A DNA stretch of 64,000 nt from Linnemannia schmuckeri (lineage: Eukaryota > Mortierellomycota > Mortierellomycetes > Mortierellales > Mortierellaceae). Positions 12,801 through 25,400 of this stretch are shown one piece after another. The notes below the pieces were generated by a model. The model was not told the origin of the DNA. It was given only the letters and a program-made list of their open reading frames with translations, and ran no database searches. A program made the position numbers and the translations under genes. Position 1 is the stretch's first letter; the number at the start of each line of letters is the position of its first letter. The stretch spans positions 868,001 through 932,000 of the forward strand of contig JANATG010000013.1 of the NCBI GenBank assembly GCA_029449235.1. The letters run 5' to 3'.

Positions 12801-13521
12801 CTAGACGTTTCTTGTTGCTGTTGTGGATCCAAATGAAGGTGATCCAGGCGTTCGTCGAGGCTGCTGTTATTGTTACTACTGTGGCGTTCATGTCGCTCCT
12901 TCTCCTCCTGCTGGTGTCGATGTAATTCCTGCTCGGCATGCAGTAATCGCTCCTTTCTTGCATCTTGGTCCCGCTTCTCCTGTGCACGTTGCTCAACAGT
13001 CTTGATCGCCATACTGTACATAAGAACCAACGTCCTCTCACCCTTACTCTGAAGTCGTTTTCTCCTCAACATCTCTTCTCGCTCAACTCCGTTTCCCGCC
13101 TCAATCTTGGCATATTCGTCCATAAACAGCTGCAGTTTCGCCCAAAGAGCACCCCGGCTGTTGGCGAGAAAGGGAAAGGGTACGACGATGGATTCAAAGA
13201 GGTATCGGAGGAAGGGGGTTGTGGAATTAGCGTGTTCATCCTTGAGGTCGAAGGGTCCTCCGAGGTTGGGAAGGGTCTCGTAGGGATCCCTTTGTAAGTG
13301 GGCAAGTTCGTTGTTGATGAGGACAGTTAGGAGATATTTCTTGACATAGTGTTCCTGGCTTGTCGTCAGCAAGGATGATTGCAATTGTTCTATAGAGGGG
13401 ATAAGGGGTAGAGAGGAGGAGAGAAGGAGGAGGGAGCAGATTGTTTTAGTAAAAGGGTCCTTTTTGATAAGAGAGGCTGTGTGTAGCGAAAGGAAACAAG
13501 CATTTTTTCTTTACCTGACAT
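9882..13521 (-). CDS. PX domain protein with PXB and DUF3818 regions (yeast Ypr097w/Lec1-like)
   Basis: Probable phosphoinositide-binding peripheral membrane protein linked in yeast to lipid distribution. Six exons (minus) 13521-13515, 13389-12686, 12391-12305, 12140-11333, 11222-10632 and 10528-9882 join in phase to 947 residues. The 7-nt first exon (Met-Ser plus one base) gives a start running into the PX-associated domain: SQEHYVKKYLL through GPFDL, about residues 8-130. A Gln/His-rich coiled linker follows. The PX domain (about 215-320) has the basic RRHGRFRRLYHA stretch, then FPNLDIPVPPSKYP, the usual lipid-head-group site. The rest corresponds to the DUF3818 region with low-complexity inserts (polyHis near 10930). 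The last exon is acidic. The short first exon rests on phase and the PXB alignment, so the start is slightly less certain than the domains. Confidence 0.86.
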
Positions 13522-14250
13522 GGTGAATGATCTTTGTGACACACGCTGGTTTGTGGAATTGAGAGGTGAATGCAAGGAATGAGTTAAATGAGCAGAGAGA
13601 GGGAGAAAGTGGAGAGTGGAGTGGAATGAATGGATGAGAAGGTGATGAAAGAAGAAAAAAGAAGAGAAAGGAATGAAAAAACAGCTGGGACAAGAAAGTG
13701 AAAAAAGAAAAAGAAAAAAAAGAGTGTGAGCCAAGAAGTCAATGGTGATGCTGTTGTCCTCCTGTACAGTCAAAAATCACCCGTCTAACAAAAAACGTCG
13801 CTCAAGCCAAGAAAAGCGCCTGTCGAACGTAAGCAATGACGACAGGATCGTCCTTTTCCACTCTAATTCACTCTAAAAAAGTTTTTTTTCTTCTATGAAA
13901 ATGGGGGCTGAAGGCAGGCTGTGGCATAAGAAAAAAAAGACGATGAGGCCAATTAAAGGAGAACGGAAAAAACGTCCATTCTCAGCCCTGCAAATTGCAA
14001 TGCAGGAACGGCACTGTTACTCTTAATTTCCATTTTAGTATCTTCCTCACACAGAACAAGTGGCTATCTGTGACCAACACACTCAGTTCTCGTTTTTCTT
14101 TTTGTAAAGCCCAGGTTTGTCGACTTCATCCATTGCAAATACAATCGAGTAGTAATACCAATAAGAATAAAACAGAAAAAAACAGCTAGAAGTGTATTCC
14201 TTATGTGGTACCAATACAAAGCAAAAAGAAAAAAAATAGAAGTAAGAATT
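13522..14250. other. Intergenic, promoter side of the PX gene
   Basis: About 730 nt, very purine-rich on the plus strand next to the gene (pyrimidine-rich leader on the gene strand), then AT-rich. No gene is seen. The leader strand bias matches other genes in this window. Confidence 0.5.
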
Positions 14251-15459
14251 GTCAATCGTGCTTCTTTCTCCTGAACTTCGTCATGCCGAATTGCTGAAGT
14301 TCACGCTTTGAGACACTAGAGACAGTTGATGCTGGAGTTGAATTTGCTGTCATACATCCGGTCTACGTTTGTTCCTTTCAAGATCTCACCCGCGATCATA
14401 TATCTCCCTTTGGTCGCCCTCACAGACTGATGATACCTCCATTTTGTTCAGTAGTGGTCCTTGTCCCTTTTGGCGGTGTGTTCGGAACCTGATGCGATTT
14501 TGCTGACAACGCCTTTCTGAACTTCACAAACCAGATCCACTGTCATCATATTCGTCCCGGCTGTTCCAAGGAATCGTCATTTTTTTTTTTCGTGGTTGAA
14601 CGGTGTCGTTTTCCTTCCACAACAGGCTCGCCGTCAATATCCTTCATAGTCTTCTCACTCCGATCTTCTTTAAGGTTCGAAAAACAAGACGATGCAGAGG
14701 TTTGTTGAGGACAAGTTAAGGGATAGACTATATCATAGGTGAAGACGTTAGTTGTGATACAAAATTGACGTCGAGTTAGGTCGAGATATCATGCTGGCAT
14801 TTTTCTCCGTCACGTACTCATTCATACAGCACCTTGTGCAGATGAGCCCTTTTCTCCATGTGGCAATATACGGTGATCTTATTGCCGCGATAAATGACTT
14901 GGCCGATAGAAATAACGATCTCCAGTGTCTGTTTCTCGTTGCGTCCAATATCGGAAAGTCTGTATTGAAGCAGAAAGGCCGGTATCCCATTCTTCTTGTC
15001 GTTCCAATTGGCATGTCGTGGCCCAAGTTGCTCGTCGACGATAAATGGAGTTGAACATTACCGATACATATGTTGCATAAGTCTGCCGTCCATGACTTTT
15101 CCTATGAAACAACAATAACGCAGCAAGACCTCTACTCGGTAGTAAAAGGGTCAGTTTGTGGCGGTTAAGTTGTATCGCTAAACTTTGTTAACTTCCAATA
15201 GAGTATGTAGGTAGTTTACGCATTTGATGTCTTTTGAGATCGATCGAAAAAAGACGAAGTAACTAACACCCAGACCCTTATTTGTTGAGAAATGCAATAC
15301 GCACGCAAGGTGAGCATAGTACATAAAACGAGACCTACCAATGGTTTCGTCCCTTCCTCGCCACGATAGACCGAAGCGCATATTTGACCCTCCGGGGTGG
15401 TTTGATTTGTTGAAGACCGTTATGCCGGTATTTCCGAAGTTGGCGCTGTCAATGTAGCT
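14251..15459 (-). other. Possible unrecognised multi-exon gene or gene relic
   Basis: Protein-like open blocks occur in order on the minus strand and are interrupted at plausible splice borders. Block A, 15459-15339, has NFGNTGITVFNKSNHPGG and ends at a GTAGG donor. Block B, 15150-15062, ends at a GTAATG donor. Block C, 15054-14821, has VDEQLGPRHANWNDKKNG and LQYRLSDIGRNEKQTLEI. Block D, about 14790-14560, has FTYDIVYPLTCPQQ and MKDIDGEPVVEGKRH. A final block ends KRELQQFGMTKFRRKKHD at a stop at 14251-14253. No start or signal is secure, and I do not recognise the family. Amino-acid composition and block lengths look coding. It could be an intact gene with short exons or a decayed one. No function is proposed. 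Confidence 0.35.
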
Positions 15460-16042
15460 CTACTCGCATTTCGCCAGTCAACATGCAACATTCTCAGGTC
15501 GCTCGCATGAAGTACTGAATCTCGTGTTGTTCCACTCCTCATTTTTTATTGACATTCATTTTTCCAAACTACTAAAGAAATAAAAGAAAAAGGGGACGTT
15601 ATGTGTTCCATCAATGGCGACACAAAAAGTAAGGAAAAATTTGGACTTACTGAAAAAGAAAATTGGCGCGCCTCTTTTTTTTTTTTAAAAAAAAACTAGA
15701 GCGGCGTTCATTTCGAAAAACCAAGATTAGGAGCTGGAGAATGGAGCGGAAGGCAAAACAGCAAATGGTTATTATGCTGCCTATTTTCTCTCTTCTCTTG
15801 TTCACGAGGAATGATAGTGTCAAGATGGGCATGGGACATCATGATGGATGAGCTTGGACTATTGCATGGACTGGGTACATGTTCTATTCTAATTCAGCAA
15901 ACATGATAACATCAGCGCCCATGACCAAGATCTGTCAATGACAAGGGCAGGCTGCTTTGTTGATAAATGCTCATTTTGTTTTGATTCTGAAGTATCCTGA
16001 AAAGGTTGGTATTGTTCCTGGATCGAGAATAGACGAACCGAG

Positions 16043-16086
<44 letters not shown>

Positions 16087-17556
16087 GAAATATAGGACAA
16101 ATTTGGATCTGATAAGAAGGCAAATTTCAAACTGCGCTCGCGTGCACTTCAATGAACAGGACTGACTCTCCTTAGAGGGAGAGGAGGTGGACCGTTAGCG
16201 ACATAAGGAGCATGCCTGCCATGTCCAACACTCCAAGAAAGCGAAGGAATGTGGCAGAGTAAGACAATGCAGATGAAGTTGGACACATCTTCCTTAATTA
16301 ATGAAAGTAGGAAGAAGAAAAGGAAGAAGGCAAACTGGTCCACTACCGTTGTTGCTCGTCTGACATCATGATGCTTTTTGTCTCCAACAATTACATTCTT
16401 TCATACAAAGAATAGCAAAGGATGGGTGTGTGTTCTGGATAAAATGTAGGGCCGGTCGGATAAGGGATCAATGGAGACTATAATGAAGAGGCTCGAGAGC
16501 GCCTTGTTTGCATGTTCTTTTTTCTTCTTCTGCATACAAATGCACGCTGGGCAAAAAGGTTGAGAAAACGACCTTTCCTTGCTTGCAGGTTGCCTTGCGA
16601 GATTGAGATTTTGCGCCAACTCTATTTTGCAATCACAAACAAAACAAGCAAGAGCAACAACAAATCGACACCATCCGTCCATCCCTGGTACAGAGCAGAG
16701 CCATGGACGAGCCAAAGCTGATTAAGGCCCAGAAGCAAACACGAGAAAACGATTGATGTTGCCTTCTTGTCTATCTTTCCTTCTCACATGCATACTCCCT
16801 TTCCAGCTTGAAAAAAAGTCGTTGAATTGTATCAATTGCCAATGCCAACGGTGAGGTACATCACGTCGAAGAGAAGAAGGATCCTAAGAAAGCGAAAAAG
16901 AAGAGACAGAGACGAGGATCAATCGGGTGTTGAATCCAAATCGGCGCCCATTTTTTTCTTTTTTTTTTTTCTGTCTTCTGGTCTGACACCGGAGATTTTT
17001 TTGCTTTTTTCAACCATTCCAAATGAGGGGTGAAGAGACAGTTTTGTTGTTCCTGAATCGGGTCATTCTCACGTTACTCTTACCTGCTTTCTCTCTTTCA
17101 CAGCTTCCAGTCATGAGCCCTTTATTTGTTTGTGGATGCTATCTTCGTTCCATCCTTCCATTCATCCTTCCTCACTTCCTTCCAAAGGATTCCACGCGAG
17201 AATGAGCAAAAAGGATAATCAGCATGCTACAATAACTGTTCACACTCCGCATGCGACAACTTTGTTCACTCTCATGCATAAATACCCCTGAGATACTTCC
17301 ACCCCTCCAATCTTTTATCCTCTTCCTAATTGCTTCAATTCTTTTCCCTTCGCGCCCACCCCTCCTCGTCCTTTCCTCCTTTCCTTTCCTTACTTTTCTT
17401 CTCCACACTCCTCGCACTCCTGTCTCCTCCTCCTACTCGTTCCTGCCAACTCATTCCTCTCCATTCAGGACTCGTTCTTCTCATTTCGTGTCGTCTCATC
17501 TCGAATCACGCTCTACCTCCATTCCTTCACGATAGAAAGAACGCGCACAAGACACA
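15460..17556. other. Intergenic, promoter side of the MFS gene
   Basis: About 2.1 kb with an (AG)n array at 16051-16084 and short T runs. A strongly CT-rich leader directly precedes the transporter ATG (17290-17550). No coding exon is supported. Confidence 0.55.
16051..16084. repeat. (AG)17 microsatellite
   Basis: Perfect AG dinucleotide array of 34 nt in non-coding DNA. Poly-Leu/Ser ORFs on the opposite strand are artefacts of it. Confidence 0.92.
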
Positions 17557-20045
17557 ATGGCAGAAGATAGGGCGTACGCATTACAAATAGCAGAGAAGGG
17601 CAAGCTCGAGGCAGAACACGCCCACAGTATCGATTCAATCCCTACTGCTGTCGATGGCAAGCTCGAGAAGTCTGGAAAGGCTCAGGTGCTACCCGCTGGA
17701 TATGTGGATCAGAGTCGTGTCCTCCCTCCAAAGGAATTGGCGTTGGTCTTTGTCGCGTAAGTCGCCAAGCGGCACCTTTCTCGTTGAAAAGTAATTTTTT
17801 TAGAAACAATGAACAACTAACGCCATTTCTTGTCTCTTTTCTTCATCATCGACGACCACGTAGATTGATGATTGTTATCTTGTTGGCCTCGCTCGACCAG
17901 ACAATCGTTTCTGTGCTTATCCCTGCGCTTGGAAAGACCTTCAATGCTCCTCAGTACATCGCATGGGTTGGTACAAGCTATCTTCTTACGAGCACTGCCA
18001 TTACCCCGTTATATGGCAAATTGAGCGATATTTTCGGACGGTAAGCATTGTCACATTTTCCATTTCCTTGCGCTATTCTTTGTAATTGGTATGAGTGACT
18101 GATCGCGCACAAAACAGTAGAGCGATGCTTACAGCACTCGGTGCGGCACTATCAACAAGGAATTGTGCCGACAACAGCGTTACCGACGTTCTTTTGTTTG
18201 TATGATGCGATTGTGCAGCTGAACCTTTTTTTCAGCTCCAGAACAGAACTAAAACACCATTTCAATTAATTTACCGTAGAAAGAGCACCATTCTTGTTGC
18301 CGTCGCATTGTTCCTCATCGGTTCTTTGATCTGCGGAGCCGCCCCAAACATTTATGTGTTGATCTTTGGGTACGATACCTCCAAATATGTTTATGCTTGT
18401 CAAAATATTTGACTTGTGGCACTCAATCACAACAACTAACTATTTTTACCTTTTGCTACTAACAACTGAAAACAAAAAACGAAAATAAAAGTCGATCAGC
18501 GGCAGGGTCTGGTGCAGCAGGAATGATTAGTTTGACGATGATTATTATCTCCGATGTCGTGTCGATGCGCGAGCGTGGGTACGATTTTCATTGAGTCAAA
18601 ATCTCATTTGGACGATCAAAGGTTTAAGTATCGTGAAACACGACTAACACTCCGAATTTCTTTTTGGCTCTTAGAAAGTACCAGGGTATTATCGGATCGA
18701 TGTTTGGGCTGTCGTCAGTGATTGGACCTCTTCTTGGAGGTGTTCTTGCCGAAAAGTCGACTTGGCGCTGGGCGTTCTATCTCAACCTGCCACTTGGGAT
18801 CGTCGGAATTGCAATCGTCTCCTGGATCCTCAGACTACCGCCTGTTGAGGGCACTCGTAAGGATAAGCTGAAGCGCGTCGACTTTCTTGGGTCATTCACT
18901 ATTGTGGTCGGAATTGTTTGCGTACTCCTTTCGACCAACTGGGGCGGTAACGAGTATGCCTGGAATAGTGTTCAGATCATCGTTCCTTATGTCGTCGGAG
19001 GTCTCTTCCTGTTCGTCTTCCTGTACGTGGAGGCCAAGGTCGCCGTCGAGCCTATCATGCCCTTTAGGCTTTTCAGCAATCAGAGCGTGTCGGCCGCTTA
19101 TATCACATCATTCTTTATTGGAGGGTAAGCACCTTGGTCATGTGATGGCCACTCATTTGAGACCAAGAAAGTTTTTCTGAATGTGATCGCTGATCAAAAT
19201 TCTTTTTTTCCATCATCCTTTTTCTTAGAGCATTTATGGGCGCTGTTTTCTACTGCCCTCTCTACTTCCAAATGGTCATGCATTACAATGCGACAAAGGC
19301 AGGAATTCACCTCTTGCCAATGGTCGCTGGAATGTTGTTTGGTGGCATCGGTGGAGGTGTCGCGGTCAGCAAGTCGGGTCGCTACCGTCCATTCATCTGG
19401 GGTGCTTTGGTCATCTATACCACAGGAATCGCGTTGCTGTCGCTTTGGGATGAGAACTCGGGAATGGGCGTTCAAATCGGATTCCTCTTTGTCGTTGGTC
19501 TCGGGCTCGGAGGATGCATGCAGAACATTGTGTAAGTCTCGGGGTGATACATATGGTTATTTGCCAACATGATGCCTTGACGTTGAGCTGACGCTAGACA
19601 TTTTTTTTCCCCTAAATAGCCTAGCAGGGCAGTGTGCAGTCTCGCAAGCTGATATCGCTACAGTCACCTCGATGATGTCGTTCTTCAGGAGCATGGGTGG
19701 AGTTGTCTGTGTCGCCATCGGCGGTTCCTTGATCAACAACATCCTCACCAACAATGGTGTCGACCCAAACAACTTTGGTGTTATCTTTGCTCATCCCGAG
19801 ATCTATGCCAGGGCCACCCAAGCCATTTTCCGACAATGTAAGTCACTAGCTAACGTTCCTAAGTCTTCACATGCGTCCTTTTCTTTGTATGGCTGTTGAA
19901 ATGATTCTCACTTCACGGTTATATACTTTTTTCATTTCATGAAATAGGCATTGCATGGCCAGTTCTGGCGTTCATCGCCTCACTGTTCTTGAAGCACCAC
20001 AAACTCCGCAAGACCGTAAGAAGCGAAGGTACCGGAGAGACGTAA
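17557..20045 (+). CDS. DHA2-type MFS drug/toxin exporter, 14 membrane segments
   Basis: Proton-driven efflux pump of the major facilitator superfamily, in the plasma or vacuolar membrane. Eight exons (17557-17756, 17864-18040, 18280-18369, 18492-18578, 18675-19124, 19229-19531, 19620-19837, 19948-20045) join in phase to 540 residues. The DHA2 signature LASLDQTIVSVLIPAL opens the first membrane segment. Motif A (YGKLSDIFGRKST) lies between segments 2 and 3. The motif C region is GSMFGLSSVIGPLLGG, followed by STWRWAFYLNLPLG. The tail is Lys-rich and cytosolic. The intron at 18041-18279 is longer than the others and exons 3 and 4 are only about 90 nt. The substrate cannot be read from the sequence; relatives export drugs, basic amino acids or secondary metabolites. 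No biosynthetic genes are adjacent. Confidence 0.92.
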
Positions 20046-21689
20046 ACAGAACAATCATGGCACATATTTGTACATATCTATCCGGTATCTCCTTTCCCTT
20101 TTCTCCCCTGCTTCTACTCCTGCGTAACGAGGAGAGAAAGTTAAAAAAGACTCTTTTATCTACCTAATATCCCACGAACATACTATCCTAATACAACAAA
20201 AACTTTCATTTACCTTCCGATCGAATTGAATACTATAAGCGCAAAAAGGAGAAAGGTTCGAAAGTGCCATGTGAGCAAATAACTAAACATCGGCCGAAAG
20301 GGTTTACTTTTTAAGGACAGAGGGTGAGAGAGACATGGAAGAATATGGTCGTTAGAGAAGATAGAAAGAGAGAAGGAGAAACCTCCTGTAGTGAATAAGT
20401 AGGTTTGCCTCCTTTTGGGCACTCCTTGAAAATCGAAATGAAAGCAAGGTTTTGTCAAGGTAAAAAATCGTTCATTAGTTGGGCTTGGAATGAAGACAAA
20501 CGCGCGCGTCTGGCGACAAAGGGCTAAACCCGGCCACGAAAAAAAGTCAGACAGCTTAGTCGTCATAGACAGACAGATGATATAATCCGCTTTCTCTTTG
20601 CGTAGCTTGTCAAGTAGACCTAGACCATGGCGAGACAAGAAGGCATCTTGCTGAATGCAATTCTACGCCAACCGTTGAAGGCGAGGGTTAGAGAAGTCGG
20701 TGCTGTCTGATTGATTGGATGGAATCGTTCTCCTTTCTAAAGAAAGTGCTACAACCTACCTGTGCACAGCGCATGGCACCATAGACTCGGCTCCACAAAC
20801 CAAAGAGGTCGACAAGTCGAAAATAAATATAAACGACTTCGTGTGATGACTTGGTGCAGCATATCAACAATAAAATCAGGGCTCACTTCCATGCATGGCT
20901 CCTGGAAACCATGCCTTTGTGTATCGTTATATTTATTTATTTTTTGGAGACAGAGAGATTAGACAGAGAACAAAGAAAAAAAAAGGAGGTTCATTCGTGT
21001 AACACAAAAATGTCATCCACGGTCCAATGTTGATGTCTTTCTCCTTGAAAATAGAAAGAGAGAAAATAAAAAATAATACATCGCGCCTGTCTCCTTACGA
21101 GAGGAGAGAGGAGCCTTTTGCACGGAGATCATAGTAGTCCCTTGTTTGTAGCCCTTTTAGCTCGCAGACGCCACTATCATCCCAGGTTTCTTTCTTTGTC
21201 CATCGTCGCTGTCAAAAAAAAAAGAACGATGATAACCCGTGGCCTGGCCGAGACGGGATCCTTAAAGTCCATATTTCGTTTGGGGCCAGGTTTGTCATTT
21301 CTCTCTCGTTTCTTACTCTCTCTCACTCTCTCGTTCTTTCAACACATACTCAATCTCGATTGTGCTCACCCCTCTGGTCTTCGTCTCTCACATCCTCACC
21401 TCTTGTCGTCTCTTTGTCTCTTTTTCGCCTCTTGTTCATCGCAATCCCCTTCGCTCGTTCTCATAAACAAGCCGCCCTTGAACGAAAAGAAACAAAAAAC
21501 ACTATATAAAAGAACTCCACCAGGTTGCGCCTCTTCCCCTCCCACATCCTTTCAAGATACTTTCTTGCATCCTTTCTCCTTCACACTCACACTCACACTC
21601 ACACACGCTCTCTTCTTTCTTCAATCCAAAAGCCTTATCCATCCTCAACCCTATCTTCCATACTCGAATACTCCATCGACCATTTCACC
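20046..21689. other. Intergenic, 3' of MFS gene and promoter of wall-protein gene
   Basis: 1.64 kb with no supported gene. The last 400 nt are CT-rich, include a TATATAAA element, and end in CACTCACAC repeats just before the next ATG. Confidence 0.6.
21503..21510 (+). promoter_or_regulatory. TATA box of the GPI wall-protein gene
   Basis: TATATAAA, 180 nt upstream of the ATG at 21690 and followed by a pyrimidine-rich leader. It is the clearest TATA element in the window and suggests strong or regulated expression of the wall protein. Confidence 0.55.
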
Positions 21690-22280
21690 ATGATCTTTTC
21701 TAAGACTGTCGCAACCTTCGCCACCCTGGCCTCGATGATGGCCTTCGCTCAGGCCGATATGCTGTCGCTCTCCAACCCAACCAGCGGCACCATCTGGAAG
21801 GTCGGTGACACAGTTTTTCTGCAGTGGAAAGGCAACTGTGCCTCAATGGGCAGCCCCGCAGCCAAGACGGTCGATGTGAACCTGATGTCAGGACCCTCGA
21901 CCGCCCTGCGTTTCGTCGCCAAGCTGGCCTCGATCGATTGCTCCAACACCAACACCCGCAAGGAGTTTACGATCCCCGCAGATCTGGCCAAGCTTGTGAA
22001 AAAGGACGACGATTACTCGCTCCAGGTCCAGACAGAACCCCAGCCCTCGTACTCACCCACTTTCAAGATTGAGACTGGTGATGATTCCGCAGCTGGTGCT
22101 GATGGCAGTGCTGGCGCTGGAGATGCCAATGGAGGAGGATCGGTTTTGGCGGGTACTGACCCTGCTTCGCACACGAGTGGTGCTGCAGGCGCTGTCTCGT
22201 CCATCAAGAACGGAGGCTCGACGGCTACCGGCGCTGCTGTTGCACTTGCTGCGGTTCTTGTGGCTGCTCAGCTTCTTTAA
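21690..22280 (+). CDS. Small Ser/Gly-rich GPI-anchored protein with Kre9/Knh1-like domain
   Basis: Secreted wall or membrane protein of 196 residues from a single exon. It has a signal peptide (about 1-22, ending AFAQA), then a beta-sandwich of about 100 residues. The opening SLSNPTSGTIWKVGDTVFLQW is the hallmark of the yeast Kre9/Knh1 N-terminal-like domain. The two Cys residues (NCASM, IDCSN) probably pair. An Ala/Gly/Ser/Asp linker and a hydrophobic C-terminus (AAVALAAVLVAAQLL) fit a GPI attachment signal. I chose the ATG at 21690 because an upstream in-frame Met would put a His/Thr-rich translated leader before the signal peptide, and CACC precedes this one. Kre9/Knh1 proteins act in beta-1,6-glucan assembly, but most Knh-domain fungal proteins have no known role. 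Confidence 0.8.
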   Translation: MIFSKTVATFATLASMMAFAQADMLSLSNPTSGTIWKVGDTVFLQWKGNCASMGSPAAKTVDVNLMSGPSTALRFVAKLASIDCSNTNTRKEFTIPADLAKLVKKDDDYSLQVQTEPQPSYSPTFKIETGDDSAAGADGSAGAGDANGGGSVLAGTDPASHTSGAAGAVSSIKNGGSTATGAAVALAAVLVAAQLL

Positions 22281-22402
22281 GTGCAGCATACTGATTTGAC
22301 GAGTAGCGAACCCATTTTCTATCATCATACCCATCAAGCCTTTACATCTTATCTAGTCAAAGCTTGGTCACTCAAGCAATAAAGCCTTAATACAGAAAAA
22401 CC

Positions 22403-25400
22403 TAGGGTGAAAAAATATGAATGACGTCACGATTTTGATTGGGCGCCTAAACCCATTCTAGGAAAGAGACGAAATTGACAGTCCAACGAAATTCTTCCTA
22501 ATTTGGAATAATCTTCAAACTCAATTTTACACAAGCTCATTTGACATTATCAACTTATTCACTGTCAAGTTCGACCTGCTTTGACAGTGTTCAAGCCCTT
22601 CATCTCAAGAAGAGTACGCTCGAGCCCTGCAATCGTGCTTTGAAAGTAGGTAAGAGTGCACTTTCTCCTTTTTATGGCTTTCACTTCATCGCCCATCATC
22701 ATTAGCAAAGAAACCATTCTGATCTCACACTCCCTGAACGCAACTACTCGGTCACTCTCCCTAGCTTTCCTTGCGGCTTCTTTTTTTTCAGCCCTGGCCT
22801 TCTCAAGTTGCAATACAAGTGATGGCGACAACATCGCCTTCAACCTGGGAGAAAGTTCGTCGTCGCTGTCATCGCTATCGTCGCTATCTCTGCCATTGTC
22901 GGCAGGGATGGTAAGATTCGGTGAAGGCATATCACTTCCGTTGAAACAGATCTTCATATCATTATAAATCCGCGATACCAAGTACAAATGTTTGCACGGC
23001 ACGCAGTGATGGACATAACTCATGCAGAAGCAGGAAAGAAGGTGAGTTGTCTCCGTGTTTGCCATGACATCGTACTTGATATTTGGTGATCTAAAAGACC
23101 TCACCGAGATCTATAATTCAAACGTTATAAAAATGCATTAGAAGGGAACTTTATAGATAGCAGCATCAACGCTGAAAAATACTAGTTACCTTTTTGTCAT
23201 CGTTTATCTCTGTGACCATATTCTTGGCTAGATCAAAAGGCAGCTCTAATGCCTTCGCTTTTACACTCCTGTCGTATTCCGAGAGTACTGTAGGTTCCAA
23301 TCCATGCACAACTTTGTAGTGGTGGGTCCTGAAGTCAATATCGACCACACCTGTTAGCAAATGGATCAGATCATCTCTGCGTAGATCGCGTTCATATCCC
23401 AGGTTCTGTCTCTTCAAGGTCTTATGCCAACTTTCAACGAGATTGTTCGTGTTGATATGCCGGCAATCCTGTTGACGTAGAAGAATACGATTAAGTTAGT
23501 TCAATTGGTCTGTTGCGTTTGTTAAAAAAGAGAAGTAAAAAATGTTAACATCACCATGCCTTACCCTTCGATGGTAAAGGGCCCATCTGACTAGCTTCTC
23601 CGGTTTCATCCACTGACTGTTGATATAGTCGATCATTGCGGTATGTATTGCATAAGTACATTGAAAGGTGGTCCATTGTTGCTGGAGCTGGGCATCAGAA
23701 TGTGCATTTCGAATGGCATTCAACCCCTTTCGCATCTCTTTCATGCCTTCCTCCTAAACATACAAAAAAAGGAGGGCTTAGGAAGGTGGGCACTTTGCGG
23801 ATAGCCCATTGTGCACAGCACCAGAAATTGCAGACTGTCTTTTTCACTCACCCCAATCATCCCGACCAATCCGCGTAATTTTCGCTCCCACGCTTGAACC
23901 ACATGAAATGAGCAGTAGTAAATTTCCAGTGAAGGAAAAACCTGCTTTAGCATTTCGGTCTCCGTGACAGAAGAGTCAACCATGAACTTGGTAGCCTGCA
24001 GGCCGCAATCTGTGTTGAGCCATGTCAACCGTTTTCTCAATGAATGACTGTTGTATAATGGAAACGGACATTATGAGTATGGATGTCGGACTTGGAAAGG
24101 GCAAAAAAGAAAAAGAGCAAGATAAGAGAACCGTACTTACATGGATTCAGAGTTACAAACCATGAACGCAATCGGTATCCCGGAGTGTGCGTCCCGATCC
24201 TTGACAAGAATAGTAAGCAAGTATGCGGTTCCATGAACTTTTTTGTTTATAGGGTCTGGTCTCAACGACTTGACTACTCTGTGTGTGGAGTCCATGCACG
24301 CAATGCCTTTGTTGTTGCCCATAATCTAAAATGGTCAATTATTGATTAGAACCAGTTAGGACCTAAAAGTTTCCCAGAAATATTAAATAATAAAAAGAAG
24401 CTAACAAGTTACTCGTACTTGCTCTTAACTGGAATTTAGTACACCAAGCAAATACAAAGTGATGCTCAAATTCAGGGCCCCCATTGATGAACATGGCTCT
24501 GCCGCCGCCCTCCTTGATTGAATCAAGCCAGAGGCTTACGCTAACCATAGGACCTTGCGACTTCCGAGAATCCTGAATCATCAGTCGATATTGGGCTTTC
24601 CTTACATCTCCGTAGGGCATGTACATGCAAGGAGGTATAGGGCCTCGGGTTCCTTCTTGCTCGAGCTGTGTATATAATAACAGTTAGGTTTGAATGCAGT
24701 CAGTTACAGTCAAAAAAAAGGGAGGGGAGGAAGGGAAACGAAGCAGTCTGGTAATACAAAAGCAACAAAAAAAAATTACCTTGGCCATGGTTTCCTTGCT
24801 CAAACGCAATCGTGCCTCGATAGCTTTCCAGTCCAAGCCCTCCAGAGTCCTGGCCTTGATCCAATCAAGCTCATTTTTGACCATGGGTAGTGATGCTCTC
24901 TCTTGTGGTGTATCTCCATGATTATGAACCCGTGAATACACCACTCTCTTTGTCTTGAAGTACGAGCTTCTGCATCCTAATTTCCGCAAGGCAGCCTGTG
25001 CCAACAGACTTTCGTTTGATGGCCAGTTCTTTTGGTTTTCGATATCTTCTGCACCGAAATCGAAAGCTCCAGTCATACTGTCGTCGCGCACCAGAAGCAC
25101 CGTCAGCTGTTGCGTTGTAGACTGGGAGTATTTCATCGAAGTCGCGCTTCGTCGGCGTATGGTCTCTAGTGTTGCTCTCTGAACGATGTTCAAATTGCAT
25201 AGCGATTCGTTCATTGCGCCAAAACAACCTGTGGTAAGAGAAGATAAAGAAACAGATATTTATTAATCATAGTACTTGTACTTGCTCTAGTGATAGAGAG
25301 TTTTGATGCGACTGCTCAGTTTTCGTACCTGAACTCTTCATCAGTGAATATTCGCGTCCACTCTCCAACTTCTGGGGGAAAGGAATATGGCTCAACGGGT

